From positions 1 to 64,000 of the forward strand of contig NZ_BSTL01000040.1 in assembly GCF_030269485.1 (NCBI RefSeq): a DNA stretch of 64,000 nucleotides, read 5' to 3'. Under the pieces are notes generated by a model. That model was not told where the DNA came from. It saw nothing but the letters and a program-made list of their open reading frames with translations, and did not search any database. Of this stretch, positions 9,105 through 17,513 are shown piece after piece. The translations under genes and the position numbers were made by a program. The DNA is from Actinoplanes sp. NBRC 103695. GTDB taxonomy: Bacteria; Actinomycetota; Actinomycetes; Mycobacteriales; Micromonosporaceae. Numbering within the stretch: position 1 is the first letter of the stretch; each line of letters starts with the position of its first letter.

Positions 9105-9206
9105 CGTGGTCCGAGTCGCCGTTCCTGACTCTCGCGAGGAAGTCCCGCTCGTCGTTGCCGGGCAGCCCAGGTGTCTGCTTGCGCTGATCGCCGCGGCGTC
9201 TGCCGG

Positions 9207-9272
9207 GTGCGGGGTTGCTGCGGGTATGCCAGGCGCCCGAGTGCCCGCTCGCCGTCGCTGCCGCCACTCACG
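9207..9272 (-). repeat. Island box element, copy 1 (minus orientation)
   Basis: Read on the minus strand this begins GAGTGGCGGCAGCGACGGCG and continues through GCGCCTGGCA to a run near CAACCCCGCAC. It matches the plus-strand copies at 9676-9740 and 25112-25172 at most positions. It lies left of the 19-bp array, in inverted orientation to the copies on the right. A weaker minus-strand copy seems to lie at about 9150-9200. Confidence 0.7.
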
Positions 9273-9292
9273 GCGCTGCCCAGGCGCGGTCA

Positions 9293-9560
9293 GTGGTAGG
9301 CCCAGGCGTGGGTGGTGGGTCCGGGCGTGGGTGGTGGGTCCGGGCGTGGGTGGTGGGTCCGGGCGTGGGTGGTGGGTCCGGGCGTGGGTGGTGGGTCCGG
9401 GCGTGGGTGGTGGGTCCGGGCGTGGGTGGTGGGTCCGGGCGTGGGTGGTAGGTCCGGGCGCGAGTGGTAGGACCAGGCACGAGTGGTGGGCCAAACCCAC
9501 CGAGTGGTGGGTCCGGGCGCGAGTGGTGGGACCAGGCACGCAGTGGTGGGCCAGGGCGGT
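9293..9560 (+). repeat. 19-bp tandem repeat array (island 1)
   Basis: About 14 units of 19 bp. From 9302 to about 9455 they are nearly identical (GTGGGTGGTGGGTCCGGGC); from about 9455 to 9560 they diverge but keep a GAGTGGT core (for example GAGTGGTAGGACCAGGC and GAGTGGTGGGTCCGGGCGC). There are no spacers, so it is not CRISPR. The 19-bp period is not a multiple of three, so it is unlikely to be coding. The units match, in reverse complement, the 19-bp array at 24954-25095. The whole 9002-10276 interval holds only this array, box elements, a hairpin and simple sequence; I see no gene in it. Confidence 0.9.
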
Positions 9561-9675
9561 ATCCGGCGCCGAATACCGCTCTCAGCCACCACCGTCCGCG
9601 CGAGTGGTAGGCAGGAGTGGTGTGCCCGCCGCAGATGCCGCCCCTGGCTACCACTTGGCGCGTCCGGCTACGAGC

Positions 9676-9740
9676 GTGAGCGGCCGCAGTGACGGCGAGC
9701 GGGCACCCGGGCGCCTGGCAGACCCGCCGCAACCCCGCAC
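9676..9740 (+). repeat. Island box element, copy 2
   Basis: A plus-strand copy of the same element as 9207-9272 and 25112-25172. It contains GACGGCGAGCGGGCACCCGG followed by GCGCCTGGCA and CAACCCCGCAC. It lies to the right of the 19-bp array, so the array is framed by inverted copies. Confidence 0.7.
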
Positions 9741-9751
9741 TCCGCGACCGT

Positions 9752-9799
9752 GGCGGCAACCACCGCGAGCAGGCACCCCGTCCGCCTGGCACCCCGCCT
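9752..9799 (+). repeat. Island box element, degenerate copy 3
   Basis: GGCGGCAACCACCGCGAGCA followed by GGCACCCCG and CGCCTGGCACCCC is a diverged direct copy of the box element 12 bp downstream of copy 2. Similarity is clear over about 45 bp, with several substitutions. Confidence 0.5.
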
Positions 9800-10075
9800 G
9801 ACCGTAGCGGCAGCGGCAGCAGCGGCAGCAGCGGCGGCAGCAGCGGCAGCGGTGGCGGCAGCGGCAGCGGTGGCGGCGGCAGCAGCGGCGGCGGCAGCGG
9901 TGGCGGCGGCAGCAGCGGCGGCGGCAGCGGTGGCGGCGGCAGCGGTGGCGGCGGCAGCGGTGGCGGCGGTGGTGGCGGCAGCGGTGGAGGCAAGGGCGGC
10001 GGCGGCAGGGGTAGCGGTGGCGGCAGCGGCAGGGGTGGCGGCAAGGGCGGTGGCGGCAGCGGCGGCGGCCCGGAC
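9799..10075 (+). repeat. GGC/AGC simple-sequence tract
   Basis: About 270 bp almost entirely of GGCAGC, GGCGGC and GGTGGC triplets (a Gly/Ser code on the plus strand, Pro/Leu or Ala on others). The periodicity is three and one plus frame stays open as a Gly-Ser-rich string, but there is no credible start, domain or signal. I treat it as a simple-sequence tract that ends the repeat island before the antiporter gene. Confidence 0.8.
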
Positions 10076-10275
10076 AAGGCCGCCACCCCCGAAAGATGCC
10101 AAGGACGAGCCGAGCCCCCGCCCAGAGCACGCAGGCCTATCCACCGAGAAGGCGGAAGAGGGTGAGCCACTGTTCCGGCCAGACAACACCGACCGGCGTG
10201 TCCGGGCGCAGCCGAACCGCCCGGCACGCCCCCGAGGCCCGGCGGCCGTAGCGACGCGTACGCAAGAAAACCGAA

Positions 10276-11760
10276 TTAACCGGCGGCCGCCTGACGCCGA
10301 TCGATGTCGGCGATCAGCTCGCGGGCGGTCGCCTCGTCGAGCCGGCGGTCGACGACGGCCTGGCCCAGGGCGTTCCGCTGCGCCTCGAAGCCGGAGACCT
10401 CGGCCATGATCGACGAACCCATCTGCCGCATCGAAGCCTCCTGCGACTGCTCGGCTGCCAGGTCGATGCGCAGGCGCCGGGCCAGCGCACGCAGCGTGGT
10501 CCCCTGGATCAGCAAGGTGCCGAGCGTGACGACCAGTGCGATCACCTGGATCGCGTCGCGCCCTTCGACGTCGGCGGGGACCGCCGCGGCCGCCGCCAGC
10601 GTGAGGATGCCGCGCATGCCGGTCCACGAGACCAGCAGGATCTCCTTGGACGGCAGCGGCTCGAACGGCTGGCCTCGGCGTTTCTGTACGTTCTGTTCGA
10701 AGCGGAGCTTGAAGTCGGGGTCGCGTTCCATCTTCAGCCGCATCATCTTCCACTGCAGCGACCAGCGGCCGAACAGCACGAACACCGCGGCCAGGCGGAT
10801 CACGACGGCCGCCACCAGCAGGACGCCGGCAGCGATCAGGGTCCGGCCCAGCCCGAATTCGAGATCTTCCAGGACAAACCGCAACTGCAGGCCGATATAC
10901 GCGAAGACGAACGTCTCCAGCAGGAAGTCGAGCACCGGCCAGACCGCGTCCTCCTGGAGCCGGGTCAGGTGGCCGCCGGGGTACTGGTGCTGCGGGTCGA
11001 AGGTCAGGTTGGTGGTGACGGCGAACGAGGCCAGCACGACGGCGAGGATCCCGGACGCGTGGATCTCCTCGGCGGCCAGGAACGCGGTGAACGGCAGCAG
11101 CAGGACCAGCGCCGTCTCCAGCGTCGCGTTGTGCAGCCGTTTGCGCAGCCAGAGGGTGCCGACGCCGAAGATCAGGCCGATCAGCAGCCCGGCGACCGCG
11201 GTGTAGAGGAACCGCCCGATCCCGCCCGCCCAGGTGGCCTCGTCGCCGCTGACCGCCGCGACCGCGATGGTGAACAGGGTCAGCGCGGTGGCGTCGTTGA
11301 GCAGGCTTTCCCCGGTGAGGATCGAGGTGACCCGTTTCGGCAGGCCGAGTTCGCCGCCGTGCGAGACGGTGGTGATCGTGTCCGGTGGGGCGAGCACCGC
11401 GCCCAGCACGAATGCGGTGGCCAGGCCCATCGTCGGCAGCAGCCAGGAGGTGATCACGCCGAGGGCGGCGGTGGTCAGCACGACCAGGGCGACGCCGAGC
11501 GTGATGATCGGCCGCAGGTTGGCGCCGAGGCTGGTGAACGCGGCGCCGCGGGCGGCCGAGTAGAGCAGCGGCGGCACCACGATCGCCAGGATGAGCTCGC
11601 TCTCCAGCTCCAGCCGGGGCAGGCCGGGGATGAAGGACACGGCCGCGGCCAACACCACGATGATCAGGCCGGGCTGCACGCCGCGGCGTTTTGCCAGGGC
11701 CGACACCGCGATGCCCAAACCGATGATCAACAGGATCTCGACACCGTTCACGTTGATCAC
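10276..11760 (-). CDS. Sodium/proton antiporter, CPA1 family
   Basis: A 494-aa membrane protein of the CPA1 (NhaP/NhaK-like) type. About 12 hydrophobic segments fill residues 1-400, with the conserved LAPPDTITTVS and SLLNDATALTLF motifs that form the ion site. A cytoplasmic tail follows (about residues 410-494, with GSSIMAEVSGFEAQR). The GTG start at 11758-11760 overlaps the predicted -35 element of the divergent glyA transcript, so both promoters share about 30 bp. It is related to the antiporter at 32286-33938 but has a shorter, different tail. Confidence 0.88.
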   Translation of the reverse strand: MINVNGVEILLIIGLGIAVSALAKRRGVQPGLIIVVLAAAVSFIPGLPRLELESELILAIVVPPLLYSAARGAAFTSLGANLRPIITLGVALVVLTTAALGVITSWLLPTMGLATAFVLGAVLAPPDTITTVSHGGELGLPKRVTSILTGESLLNDATALTLFTIAVAAVSGDEATWAGGIGRFLYTAVAGLLIGLIFGVGTLWLRKRLHNATLETALVLLLPFTAFLAAEEIHASGILAVVLASFAVTTNLTFDPQHQYPGGHLTRLQEDAVWPVLDFLLETFVFAYIGLQLRFVLEDLEFGLGRTLIAAGVLLVAAVVIRLAAVFVLFGRWSLQWKMMRLKMERDPDFKLRFEQNVQKRRGQPFEPLPSKEILLVSWTGMRGILTLAAAAAVPADVEGRDAIQVIALVVTLGTLLIQGTTLRALARRLRIDLAAEQSQEASMRQMGSSIMAEVSGFEAQRNALGQAVVDRRLDEATARELIADIDRRQAAAG

Positions 11761-11780
11761 CGTAAGGGCACCGGTATGCT
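11753..11780 (+). promoter_or_regulatory. Predicted sigma-70-type promoter for the glyA leader
   Basis: TTGATC at 11753-11758 and TATGCT at 11775-11780 are separated by 16 bp. The expected transcription start is about 11787, which is exactly where the riboswitch consensus begins. The -35 element lies within the start codon region of the divergent antiporter gene. Confidence 0.5.
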
Positions 11781-11784
11781 TTGG

Positions 11785-11888
11785 CGCGGGCCGTGACTGG
11801 CGTGTTCGGATGGGTCAACCATCGTGGAGCGGTCCCGTCTCGACGACGACTGCCGCGCGCCTGGGCTCTCTCCGACATGCTAGAGAGG
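11785..11888 (+). promoter_or_regulatory. ZTP (pfl) riboswitch with ribosome-site-sequestering hairpin upstream of glyA
   Basis: The leader carries the hallmarks of the ZTP/ZMP riboswitch: GGGCCGTGACTGGCG at 11788-11802 and, after a variable linker, GCCGCGCGCCTGGGC at 11852-11866. ZTP riboswitches sense the purine intermediates ZMP/ZTP, which rise when 10-formyl-tetrahydrofolate is low, and often control glyA or purH. Directly downstream CTCTCT (11866-11871) pairs with AGAGAG (11882-11887), covering the ribosome site GAGAGG (11883-11888) five bases before the ATG. This suggests translational control: ligand binding would compete with the hairpin and open the start. Confidence 0.85.
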
Positions 11889-11893
11889 TCCGA

Positions 11894-13309
11894 ATGAACG
11901 CCGAATCCTCCGCTTTCCGCTCCGCTCTCGAGGTCGTCCGCACCATCGAGCCGCGCATCGCCGACGCGATCGCCAAGGAACTCACCGATCAGCGCGAGTC
12001 GCTCAAGCTGATCGCCAGTGAGAATTACGCCTCGCCGGCCGTCCTGCTGGCCATGGGCAACTGGCTCTCCGACAAGTACGCCGAGGGCACCATCGGCCGC
12101 CGCTTCTACGCCGGCTGTCAGAACGTGGACACCGTCGAGTCGGTCGCCACCGAGCATGCCCGCGAGCTGTTCGGCGCGCAGTACGCGTACGTCCAGCCGC
12201 ACTCCGGCATCGACGCCAACCTGGTCGCCTACTGGGCGATCCTCGCCGACCGCGTCGAGGTCCCGTACCTCAAGAAGTTCGAGAAGCGCCAGGTCAACGA
12301 CCTGAACGACGCCGAGTGGGCGGAGTTGCGGGCGGCGTTCGGCAACCAGCGCATGCTCGGCATGTCCCTGGACGCCGGCGGTCACCTGACGCACGGGTTC
12401 CGGCCGAACATCAGCGGCAAGATGTTCGACCAGCGCAGCTACGGCGTGGACCCGGCCACCGGCCAGATCGACTACGACGCGTTGCGCGCCACGGCGAAGG
12501 AGTTCAAGCCGCTGGTCATCGTCGGCGGCTACTCGGCGTACCCCCGCAAGGTGAATTTCCGCACCATGCGGGAGATCGCGGACGAGGTCGGCGCCACCTT
12601 CATGGTTGACATGGCCCACTTCGCCGGACTTGTCGCCGGTAAGGTCTTCACCGGCGACTTCGACCCGATCCCGCACGCGCACATCGTCACCACCACCACC
12701 CACAAGAGTCTGCGCGGCCCCCGCGGCGGCGCCGTCCTGTGCGGCCCCGAGCTCTCCGACCAGGTCGACCGCGGCTGCCCGATGGTGCTCGGCGGCCCGC
12801 TCGCCCACGTGATGGCGGCCAAGGCGATCGCGTTCGCCGAGGCCCGGCAGCCGTCCTTCGCCACGTACGCCCAGCAGATCGTCGCCAACTCCCAGGCGCT
12901 CGCCGAGGGCCTGGCCCGGCGCGGCGTGCAGCTGGTCTCCGGCGGCACCGACAACCACCTGGTCCTGATCGACGTGCACCCGTTCGGCCTCACCGGCCGC
13001 CAGGCGGAGCAGGCGCTGCTCGACTCCGGCATCGTCACCAACCGCAACGCGATCCCGCAGGACCCGAACGGCGCCTGGTACACCTCAGGCATCCGCGTCG
13101 GCACGCCCGCACTCACCAGCCGGGGCCTCGGCACGACCGAGATGGATCAGATCGCCGAGCTCATCCACACGGTCCTCGCCCAGACCACGCCGGCCGAGGG
13201 CTCCAAGGCCAAGTACACCCTCGACCCGGCCCTGTCCGACCGCGTCAGCAAGCAGGCGACCGAGCTGCTCGCGGACTACCCGCTCTACCCGTCCGTCGAC
13301 CTGGGCTGA
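11894..13309 (+). CDS. glyA: Serine hydroxymethyltransferase
   Basis: A 471-aa PLP enzyme converting serine and tetrahydrofolate to glycine and 5,10-methylene-tetrahydrofolate in the cytoplasm. The start ATG at 11894 has GAGAGG five bases upstream. The frame is open for 101 codons further, but that stretch covers the riboswitch and is not translated in my view. Family motifs: LIASENYAS near the N-terminus, FYAGCQNVDTVE, and TTTTHKSLRGPRGG with the PLP lysine at about Lys271. It is longer than E. coli GlyA (417 aa), as in an actinobacterial subgroup that has an insertion around residues 125-200. Confidence 0.94.
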   Translation: MNAESSAFRSALEVVRTIEPRIADAIAKELTDQRESLKLIASENYASPAVLLAMGNWLSDKYAEGTIGRRFYAGCQNVDTVESVATEHARELFGAQYAYVQPHSGIDANLVAYWAILADRVEVPYLKKFEKRQVNDLNDAEWAELRAAFGNQRMLGMSLDAGGHLTHGFRPNISGKMFDQRSYGVDPATGQIDYDALRATAKEFKPLVIVGGYSAYPRKVNFRTMREIADEVGATFMVDMAHFAGLVAGKVFTGDFDPIPHAHIVTTTTHKSLRGPRGGAVLCGPELSDQVDRGCPMVLGGPLAHVMAAKAIAFAEARQPSFATYAQQIVANSQALAEGLARRGVQLVSGGTDNHLVLIDVHPFGLTGRQAEQALLDSGIVTNRNAIPQDPNGAWYTSGIRVGTPALTSRGLGTTEMDQIAELIHTVLAQTTPAEGSKAKYTLDPALSDRVSKQATELLADYPLYPSVDLG

Positions 13310-13331
13310 AATCCCTCGGTCGGCCGGGCCG

Positions 13332-13436
13332 AAATTCAAGATCAGAAGACAGATGTCGTGCCTCGGTGGGTGGTTGCAGACCGCAGCTCCCGCCGAGGCC
13401 GGGCACGTCCGGCCTGGCCGCTGCGCGTCCATAACG
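13332..13436 (+). repeat. Dispersed intergenic element, copy A
   Basis: This stretch after glyA starts AAATTCAAGATCA and continues with GGTGGGTGGT, GACCGC, CGCCGAGG and a GCGT...TAACGG end. The same blocks occur in the same order and strand at 28413-28518. It looks like a short non-coding genomic repeat; its function is unknown. Confidence 0.5.
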
Positions 13437-13467
13437 GCCGGCCGCGCCCTTCATTCTGCGTGGGTGG

Positions 13468-13770
13468 TCACCCTCTCGAAACCCGCGGGCGGTACCTGAC
13501 GAGCGCGAACACCCCGACCGCGAAGCCGAGCAGCACGAGCAGGCCGCGCACGAGCCCGTCGAAGAGGCCGGCCTCCACGCCGAGGTAGCCGACGACCTGA
13601 AGCAGGAAGAACGCCCCGAAGCAGAGCGCGTACCTGCCGACCCGCCCCGGCTCGTCCACGGGCGTGACCCATCGCGGTACCGTCCCGCCGGCGAGGATCC
13701 GAACGCCGAGGCCGACCACGGTGAGCCCGATGATCGCCATGAGCACGTTGACCCACGCCATGAAATCCAT
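13468..13770 (-). CDS. Small membrane protein with three to four predicted helices
   Basis: A 100-aa protein starting MDFMAWVNVLMAIIGLTVVG. I chose the ATG at 13768-13770 because the protein begins directly with a membrane helix there; an upstream in-frame start at 13842 adds 24 hydrophilic residues. Hydrophobic stretches at about 5-25, 48-68 and 75-93, with a conserved-looking loop PRWVTPVDEPGRVGRY between the first two. No recognised family; it sits alone between glyA and the phosphoesterase gene. Confidence 0.65.
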   Translation of the reverse strand: MDFMAWVNVLMAIIGLTVVGLGVRILAGGTVPRWVTPVDEPGRVGRYALCFGAFFLLQVVGYLGVEAGLFDGLVRGLLVLLGFAVGVFALVRYRPRVSRG

Positions 13771-13813
13771 GCACCAGGTATACCCACCGACAGCCAACTG
13801 TCCACATTGACCG

Positions 13814-14296
13814 TCAGGTGATCGGGTGGAGAACGACGTCACTGAGGGCCCCGTCGTCGGCGGTCGCGGTCATATAGGTGGCGTGCGGCTGACGCCGGCG
13901 ATCGGTCGGCGACCCAGGGTTGAGCAGCCGCAGCCCGTTCGGCGCGGTCGTGTCCCACGGGATGTGCGAGTGCCCGAAGACCAGCACATCGACATCCGGG
14001 TAGGCGGCAGCGCAGCGTTTCTCGCGCCCGTCCTTGCCCCCGGTCTCGTGCACGACGGCGAAGCGCACCCCGCCGAGCTCGCCCCGGGCAACCAGCGGCA
14101 GCCGAGCCCGCAGCCCCGCCCCGTCATTGTTCCCGTAGACCCCGATGACCCGCCGAGCCCGCCCGGCCAGCGAGTCGAGCACCGCCTCATCCACCCAGTC
14201 CCCGGCATGAACGACCACATCAGCGTCATCCACCGCCTGCCAGACCACCCCCGGCAACGCACGGCTATGCGTATCCGAAATCAACAGCAAGCGCAT
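13814..14296 (-). CDS. Metallophosphoesterase, YfcE/MJ0936 type
   Basis: A 160-aa calcineurin-like phosphoesterase. The dinuclear metal motifs are in order: ISDTH (Asp8, His10), HAGDW (Asp33), YGNNDG (Asn-Asp near 57), VVHETGG and FGHSH. Small stand-alone members hydrolyse phosphodiesters or phosphomonoesters in the cytoplasm; the natural substrate is rarely known. It lies 20 bp downstream of the lacI-type gene on the same strand, possibly sharing its transcript. Confidence 0.85.
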   Translation of the reverse strand: MRLLLISDTHSRALPGVVWQAVDDADVVVHAGDWVDEAVLDSLAGRARRVIGVYGNNDGAGLRARLPLVARGELGGVRFAVVHETGGKDGREKRCAAAYPDVDVLVFGHSHIPWDTTAPNGLRLLNPGSPTDRRRQPHATYMTATADDGALSDVVLHPIT

Positions 14297-14316
14297 ACCC
14301 CCACGCTACGACGCCG

Positions 14317-15345
14317 TCAGGCGGGGATCTCGCCGGAGCCGCGGGGGATGAGCCGGGTCGGGATCCAGAACTCGCGCGGCGGCATCTCGCGTGCCGCCCC
14401 CTCAGCGCCGTAGATCCGGTCGAAGAGGGCCCGCGCCGCGGTTCGGCCCATCCGCGCCGGGTCCTGCGCGACCACCGTGACGGCCGGGTCGAGCAGGTCG
14501 GCCAGGAGGAAGTCGTCGAAGCCGACCAGCGCCACCCGCCGCTGCAGCCCGAGCCGGCGCAGGGCGCGCACCGCGCCGATCGTGATCAGGTTCTGGCTGG
14601 TGAACAGCGCGGTCGGCGGCGCGCCCCGGTCGAACAACGCCAGCGTCGCGCTCTCCGCGTAGGACGGATGGCGCAGCCGCCGCGCCGCGTGGGGGACAAG
14701 ACCGGCCGCGCCGAGTGCGGCGAGATATCCGCGGTGCCGCTCGCGCGCCGTCGCCACCCGATCATGATCCCCGAGGTACGCGATGCGCCGGTGCCCGTGG
14801 GAGACGAGGTGGCGGACGGCGTCGCGGGAGCCGGAGACGTTGGTGGCGAGCACCGTGTCGGCCGCGAAGCCGGTGCCCGGGCGGTCGACCAGCACCACCG
14901 GGATGTCCGGGAATGATCGGAGGTAGCTCTGGTCGGGTCCGCTCGGCGCGATGATCAGACCGTCGGCGTGGCGCTCCGTGAAGGCGGCGGCCAGGTCGCG
15001 TTCCCGCTGGGGGTCCTCGTCGACGCTGGCCGTCAGCACCTGCACGCCTCGCGGGCGGGACTCGTCCTCGATGGCCCGGTGCAGTGCTGCCGAGAACGGG
15101 TTGCCGACATCCTCCAGCAGCACGCCGATCGTCCTGGTCCGACGGTCGTTGCGGCGCAGCATGCTGGCGCCGATGTGTGGCCGGTAGTTCAGCGAATCGA
15201 CGGCGGCGTGCACCCTCGCGGCCAGGTCCGGCGCGACTGTGGTCTCGCCGTTGACCACCCGGGAGACGGTTTTCAGGCTCACTCCGGCGGCGCGCGCGAC
15301 GTCGTTCATGGTGGGACGCGATTCCGCGGTCACAGATAGCAACAT
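14317..15345 (-). CDS. LacI-family transcriptional regulator, likely repressor of the adjacent sugar importer
   Basis: A 342-aa protein with an N-terminal LacI helix-turn-helix (MNDVARAAGVSLKTVSRVVNG, about residues 13-33, including the hinge-helix family pattern) and a periplasmic-binding-protein-like sensor domain (IGVLLEDVGNPF, GLIIAPSG, LVGFDDF). It is divergent from the sugar ABC importer genes at 15442-18406, and a 12-bp palindrome typical of LacI operators lies over the importer's predicted start of transcription. The likely effector is a monosaccharide carried by that importer. Confidence 0.87.
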   Translation of the reverse strand: MLLSVTAESRPTMNDVARAAGVSLKTVSRVVNGETTVAPDLAARVHAAVDSLNYRPHIGASMLRRNDRRTRTIGVLLEDVGNPFSAALHRAIEDESRPRGVQVLTASVDEDPQRERDLAAAFTERHADGLIIAPSGPDQSYLRSFPDIPVVLVDRPGTGFAADTVLATNVSGSRDAVRHLVSHGHRRIAYLGDHDRVATARERHRGYLAALGAAGLVPHAARRLRHPSYAESATLALFDRGAPPTALFTSQNLITIGAVRALRRLGLQRRVALVGFDDFLLADLLDPAVTVVAQDPARMGRTAARALFDRIYGAEGAAREMPPREFWIPTRLIPRGSGEIPA

Positions 15346-15360
15346 ATCCGAAACTCATTG

Positions 15361-15404
15361 TTGACAGTCGATCCTCCGAGTCGTCTAGTGGGGACAACGT
15401 TGTC
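15361..15404 (+). promoter_or_regulatory. Promoter and LacI-type operator of the sugar importer operon
   Basis: TTGACA (15361-15366) and TCTAGT (15384-15389) are 17 bp apart. The perfect palindrome GACAACGTTGTC with a central CG lies at 15393-15404, across the expected transcription start, where a LacI-family repressor would block initiation. The lacI-type gene is transcribed away from here, starting at 15345. Confidence 0.6.
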
Positions 15405-15441
15405 TCGTGATCTCGATCGCTCACTCGATGTGGAGGACAAC

Positions 15442-16488
15442 ATGCGACATCCGCTGCGGTCCACGTTGGCCGCATCCGCCGCCATGACGCTCCTCTTCGG
15501 CGCCGCCGCGTGCGGTGGCGATGACGGCGGTGGCGGCGACAAACCCGTTGTCGGCCTGATCACCAAGACCGACACCAACCCGTTCTTCGTCAAGATGAAG
15601 GAGGGAGCCGAGAAGGCGGCCACCGCCCAGGGCGTCGAGCTGCAGTCTTTCGCCGGTAAGCAGGACGGCGACAACGAGGCCCAGGTGCAGGCGATCGAGA
15701 ACCTGATCTCGGCCGGCGCCAAGGGTTTCCTGATCACCCCGAGCGACTCGAAGGCGATCGTCCCGTCGATCGACAAGGCCAAGCAGGCCGGCCTTCTGGT
15801 CATCGCGCTGGACACGCCGACCGACCCGGCCGACGCCGCGGACGCCACGTTCGCCACCGACAACCGGCAGGCGGGCAGGCTGATCGGGCAGTGGGCGAAG
15901 GCCAAGTTCGACAAGGACGGCAAGCAGGCGAAGATCGCCATGCTCGACCTGAACCCGAATGGCGTCTCGGTGGACGTACAGCGGGATCAGGGTTTTCTGG
16001 AAGGGTTCGGCATCCCGGTCGGTGACAACAACCGGATCGGTGACGAGAACGACCCGCGGATCGCCGGGCACGACGTCACGGACGGCGCCGAGGACGGCGG
16101 GCGTACGGCGATGGAGAACCTGCTCCAGAAGGACCCGTCGATCAACCTGGTCTACACGATCAACGAACCGGCGGCGGCGGGGGCCTACCAGGCGTTGAAG
16201 GCGGCCGGCAAGGACAAGGCCGTCACCATCGTGTCGATCGACGGCGGCTGCCCGGGCGTGGACAACGTCAAGGCCGGCGTCATCGGCGCCACCTCGATGC
16301 AGTTCCCGCTGAAGATGGCCGAGGACGGCATCGCCGCGATCGCCGCGTTCGCCAAGGACGGCACCAAGCCGACGGCGTCCGCCGGCAAGGACTTCGTGGA
16401 CACCGGCGCCACTCTGATCACCGATCAGCCGCAGACCGGAGTCGAGGCCAAGGACTCCGCCTGGGGCAAACAGAACTGCTGGGGCTGA
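15442..16488 (+). CDS. frcB: Sugar ABC transporter substrate-binding lipoprotein (FrcB/RbsB type)
   Basis: A 348-aa exported binding protein. The start ATG at 15442 has GGAGG at 15432-15436. The signal ends in a lipobox GAAACGG, so it is a lipoprotein. The periplasmic-binding-protein fold (Peripla_BP_4) is seen from VVGLITKTDTNPFF, with the sugar-binding segments DTPTDPADAADATFATDN and DGGCPG. It is followed at 3 bp by the permease and then the ATPase, giving the binding protein-permease-ATPase order of fructose (FrcBCA) importers. The exact sugar is inferred from the ATPase type, not proven. Confidence 0.8.
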   Translation: MRHPLRSTLAASAAMTLLFGAAACGGDDGGGGDKPVVGLITKTDTNPFFVKMKEGAEKAATAQGVELQSFAGKQDGDNEAQVQAIENLISAGAKGFLITPSDSKAIVPSIDKAKQAGLLVIALDTPTDPADAADATFATDNRQAGRLIGQWAKAKFDKDGKQAKIAMLDLNPNGVSVDVQRDQGFLEGFGIPVGDNNRIGDENDPRIAGHDVTDGAEDGGRTAMENLLQKDPSINLVYTINEPAAAGAYQALKAAGKDKAVTIVSIDGGCPGVDNVKAGVIGATSMQFPLKMAEDGIAAIAAFAKDGTKPTASAGKDFVDTGATLITDQPQTGVEAKDSAWGKQNCWG

Positions 16489-16490
16489 CC

Positions 16491-17513
16491 ATGACCGCAG
16501 CCGTCAAGGAAACCGAGGGGTTCGAAACCCAGCGGAACGAGTCCCTGACCACGAAGATCCAGCATGTGCTGCACGCCAATCCGGTGTTCGGTCCGCTGGC
16601 CGTGCTGATCGTGGCGATCATCGCGTTCTCGATCGTCAATCCGCGGTTCTTCTCCGCGCCCAACCTGTCGCTGGTGCTCGCGCAGGTCACCGTGATCGCG
16701 GTGCTGGCCCTGGGGCAGACCCTGATCATTCTGACCGCCGGCATCGACCTGGCGACCGGCGCCATCGCGGTCTTCTCGTCGATCCTGATGGCCAACTTCT
16801 GCGTGAAGCTCGGCGTACCCGGAATCCTGGCTTTGATCTTGGGGTTGATCTGCGGCACCGTCATGGGCGCGCTGAACGGCTTCCTGGTCACCCGGATCAA
16901 GCTGCCGCCGTTCATCGTCACCCTCGGCACGCTGACGATCTTCTTCTCGCTGAACTCGGTGGTCAGCAAGAGTGAGACGGTCCGCGGCTCGGACATGCCG
17001 GACATCATGTCGTGGACCGGCACCACGATCCCGATCGGCGGCTTCCGGCTGACGTACGGGTCGATCATCATGTTGGTGCTCTTCGCGTTCTTCTTCTACG
17101 CGCTGGGGCGCACGGCGTGGGGCAAGCATGTGTACGCCACCGGCGACGACATCGAGGCGGCGCGGCTGGCCGGCATCCGGACCAACCGCGTGCTGTTCTC
17201 GGCGTACACGGTGGCGGGCCTGCTCTACGCGGTCGGCGGCTGGATCCTGATCGGCCGGTTGGCCTCGGCCAGCCCGAACGTCGGCACCGAGTACAACCTC
17301 GACTCGATCACCGCGGTCGTACTCGGCGGCACCAGCCTCTTCGGCGGCCGGGGCGGCGTGCTCGGCACCCTGATCGGCGCGCTGATCGTCGGCGTCTTCC
17401 GCAACGGCCTCCAGCTGGGCGGCGTCGAAGTGGTCTGGCAGGGCTTCGCGATCGGCCTCCTGGTCCTCGTGGCGGTGTCACTCGACCAGTGGATTCGGAA
17501 GGTGAAGTCATGA
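16491..17513 (+). CDS. frcC: Sugar ABC transporter permease (FrcC/RbsC type)
   Basis: A 340-aa inner-membrane permease with about 9-10 hydrophobic helices. It contains the ribose/fructose-type motifs TLIILTAGIDLATGAI, GDDIEAARLAGIRTNR (the EAA-like loop contacting the ATPase) and AVVLGGTSLFGGRGG. It starts two bases after the frcB-like stop. Its stop codon lies inside the first copy of a 61-bp direct repeat that separates it from the ATPase gene. Confidence 0.85.
   Translation: MTAAVKETEGFETQRNESLTTKIQHVLHANPVFGPLAVLIVAIIAFSIVNPRFFSAPNLSLVLAQVTVIAVLALGQTLIILTAGIDLATGAIAVFSSILMANFCVKLGVPGILALILGLICGTVMGALNGFLVTRIKLPPFIVTLGTLTIFFSLNSVVSKSETVRGSDMPDIMSWTGTTIPIGGFRLTYGSIIMLVLFAFFFYALGRTAWGKHVYATGDDIEAARLAGIRTNRVLFSAYTVAGLLYAVGGWILIGRLASASPNVGTEYNLDSITAVVLGGTSLFGGRGGVLGTLIGALIVGVFRNGLQLGGVEVVWQGFAIGLLVLVAVSLDQWIRKVKS

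Noticed and set aside
9689..10165. Open plus-strand frame coding a Gly/Ser-rich protein over the GGC/AGC tract
   Set aside because: The coding potential comes only from triplet simple sequence. There is no ribosome site, domain, signal peptide or conserved end, and other frames stay open equally well.
9668..12979. Very long minus-strand frame (over 1000 codons) across the repeat island, the antiporter and glyA
   Set aside because: It overlaps well-supported genes in other frames, has Arg/Pro/Ala-skewed composition typical of shadow frames in GC-rich DNA, and no recognisable domain.
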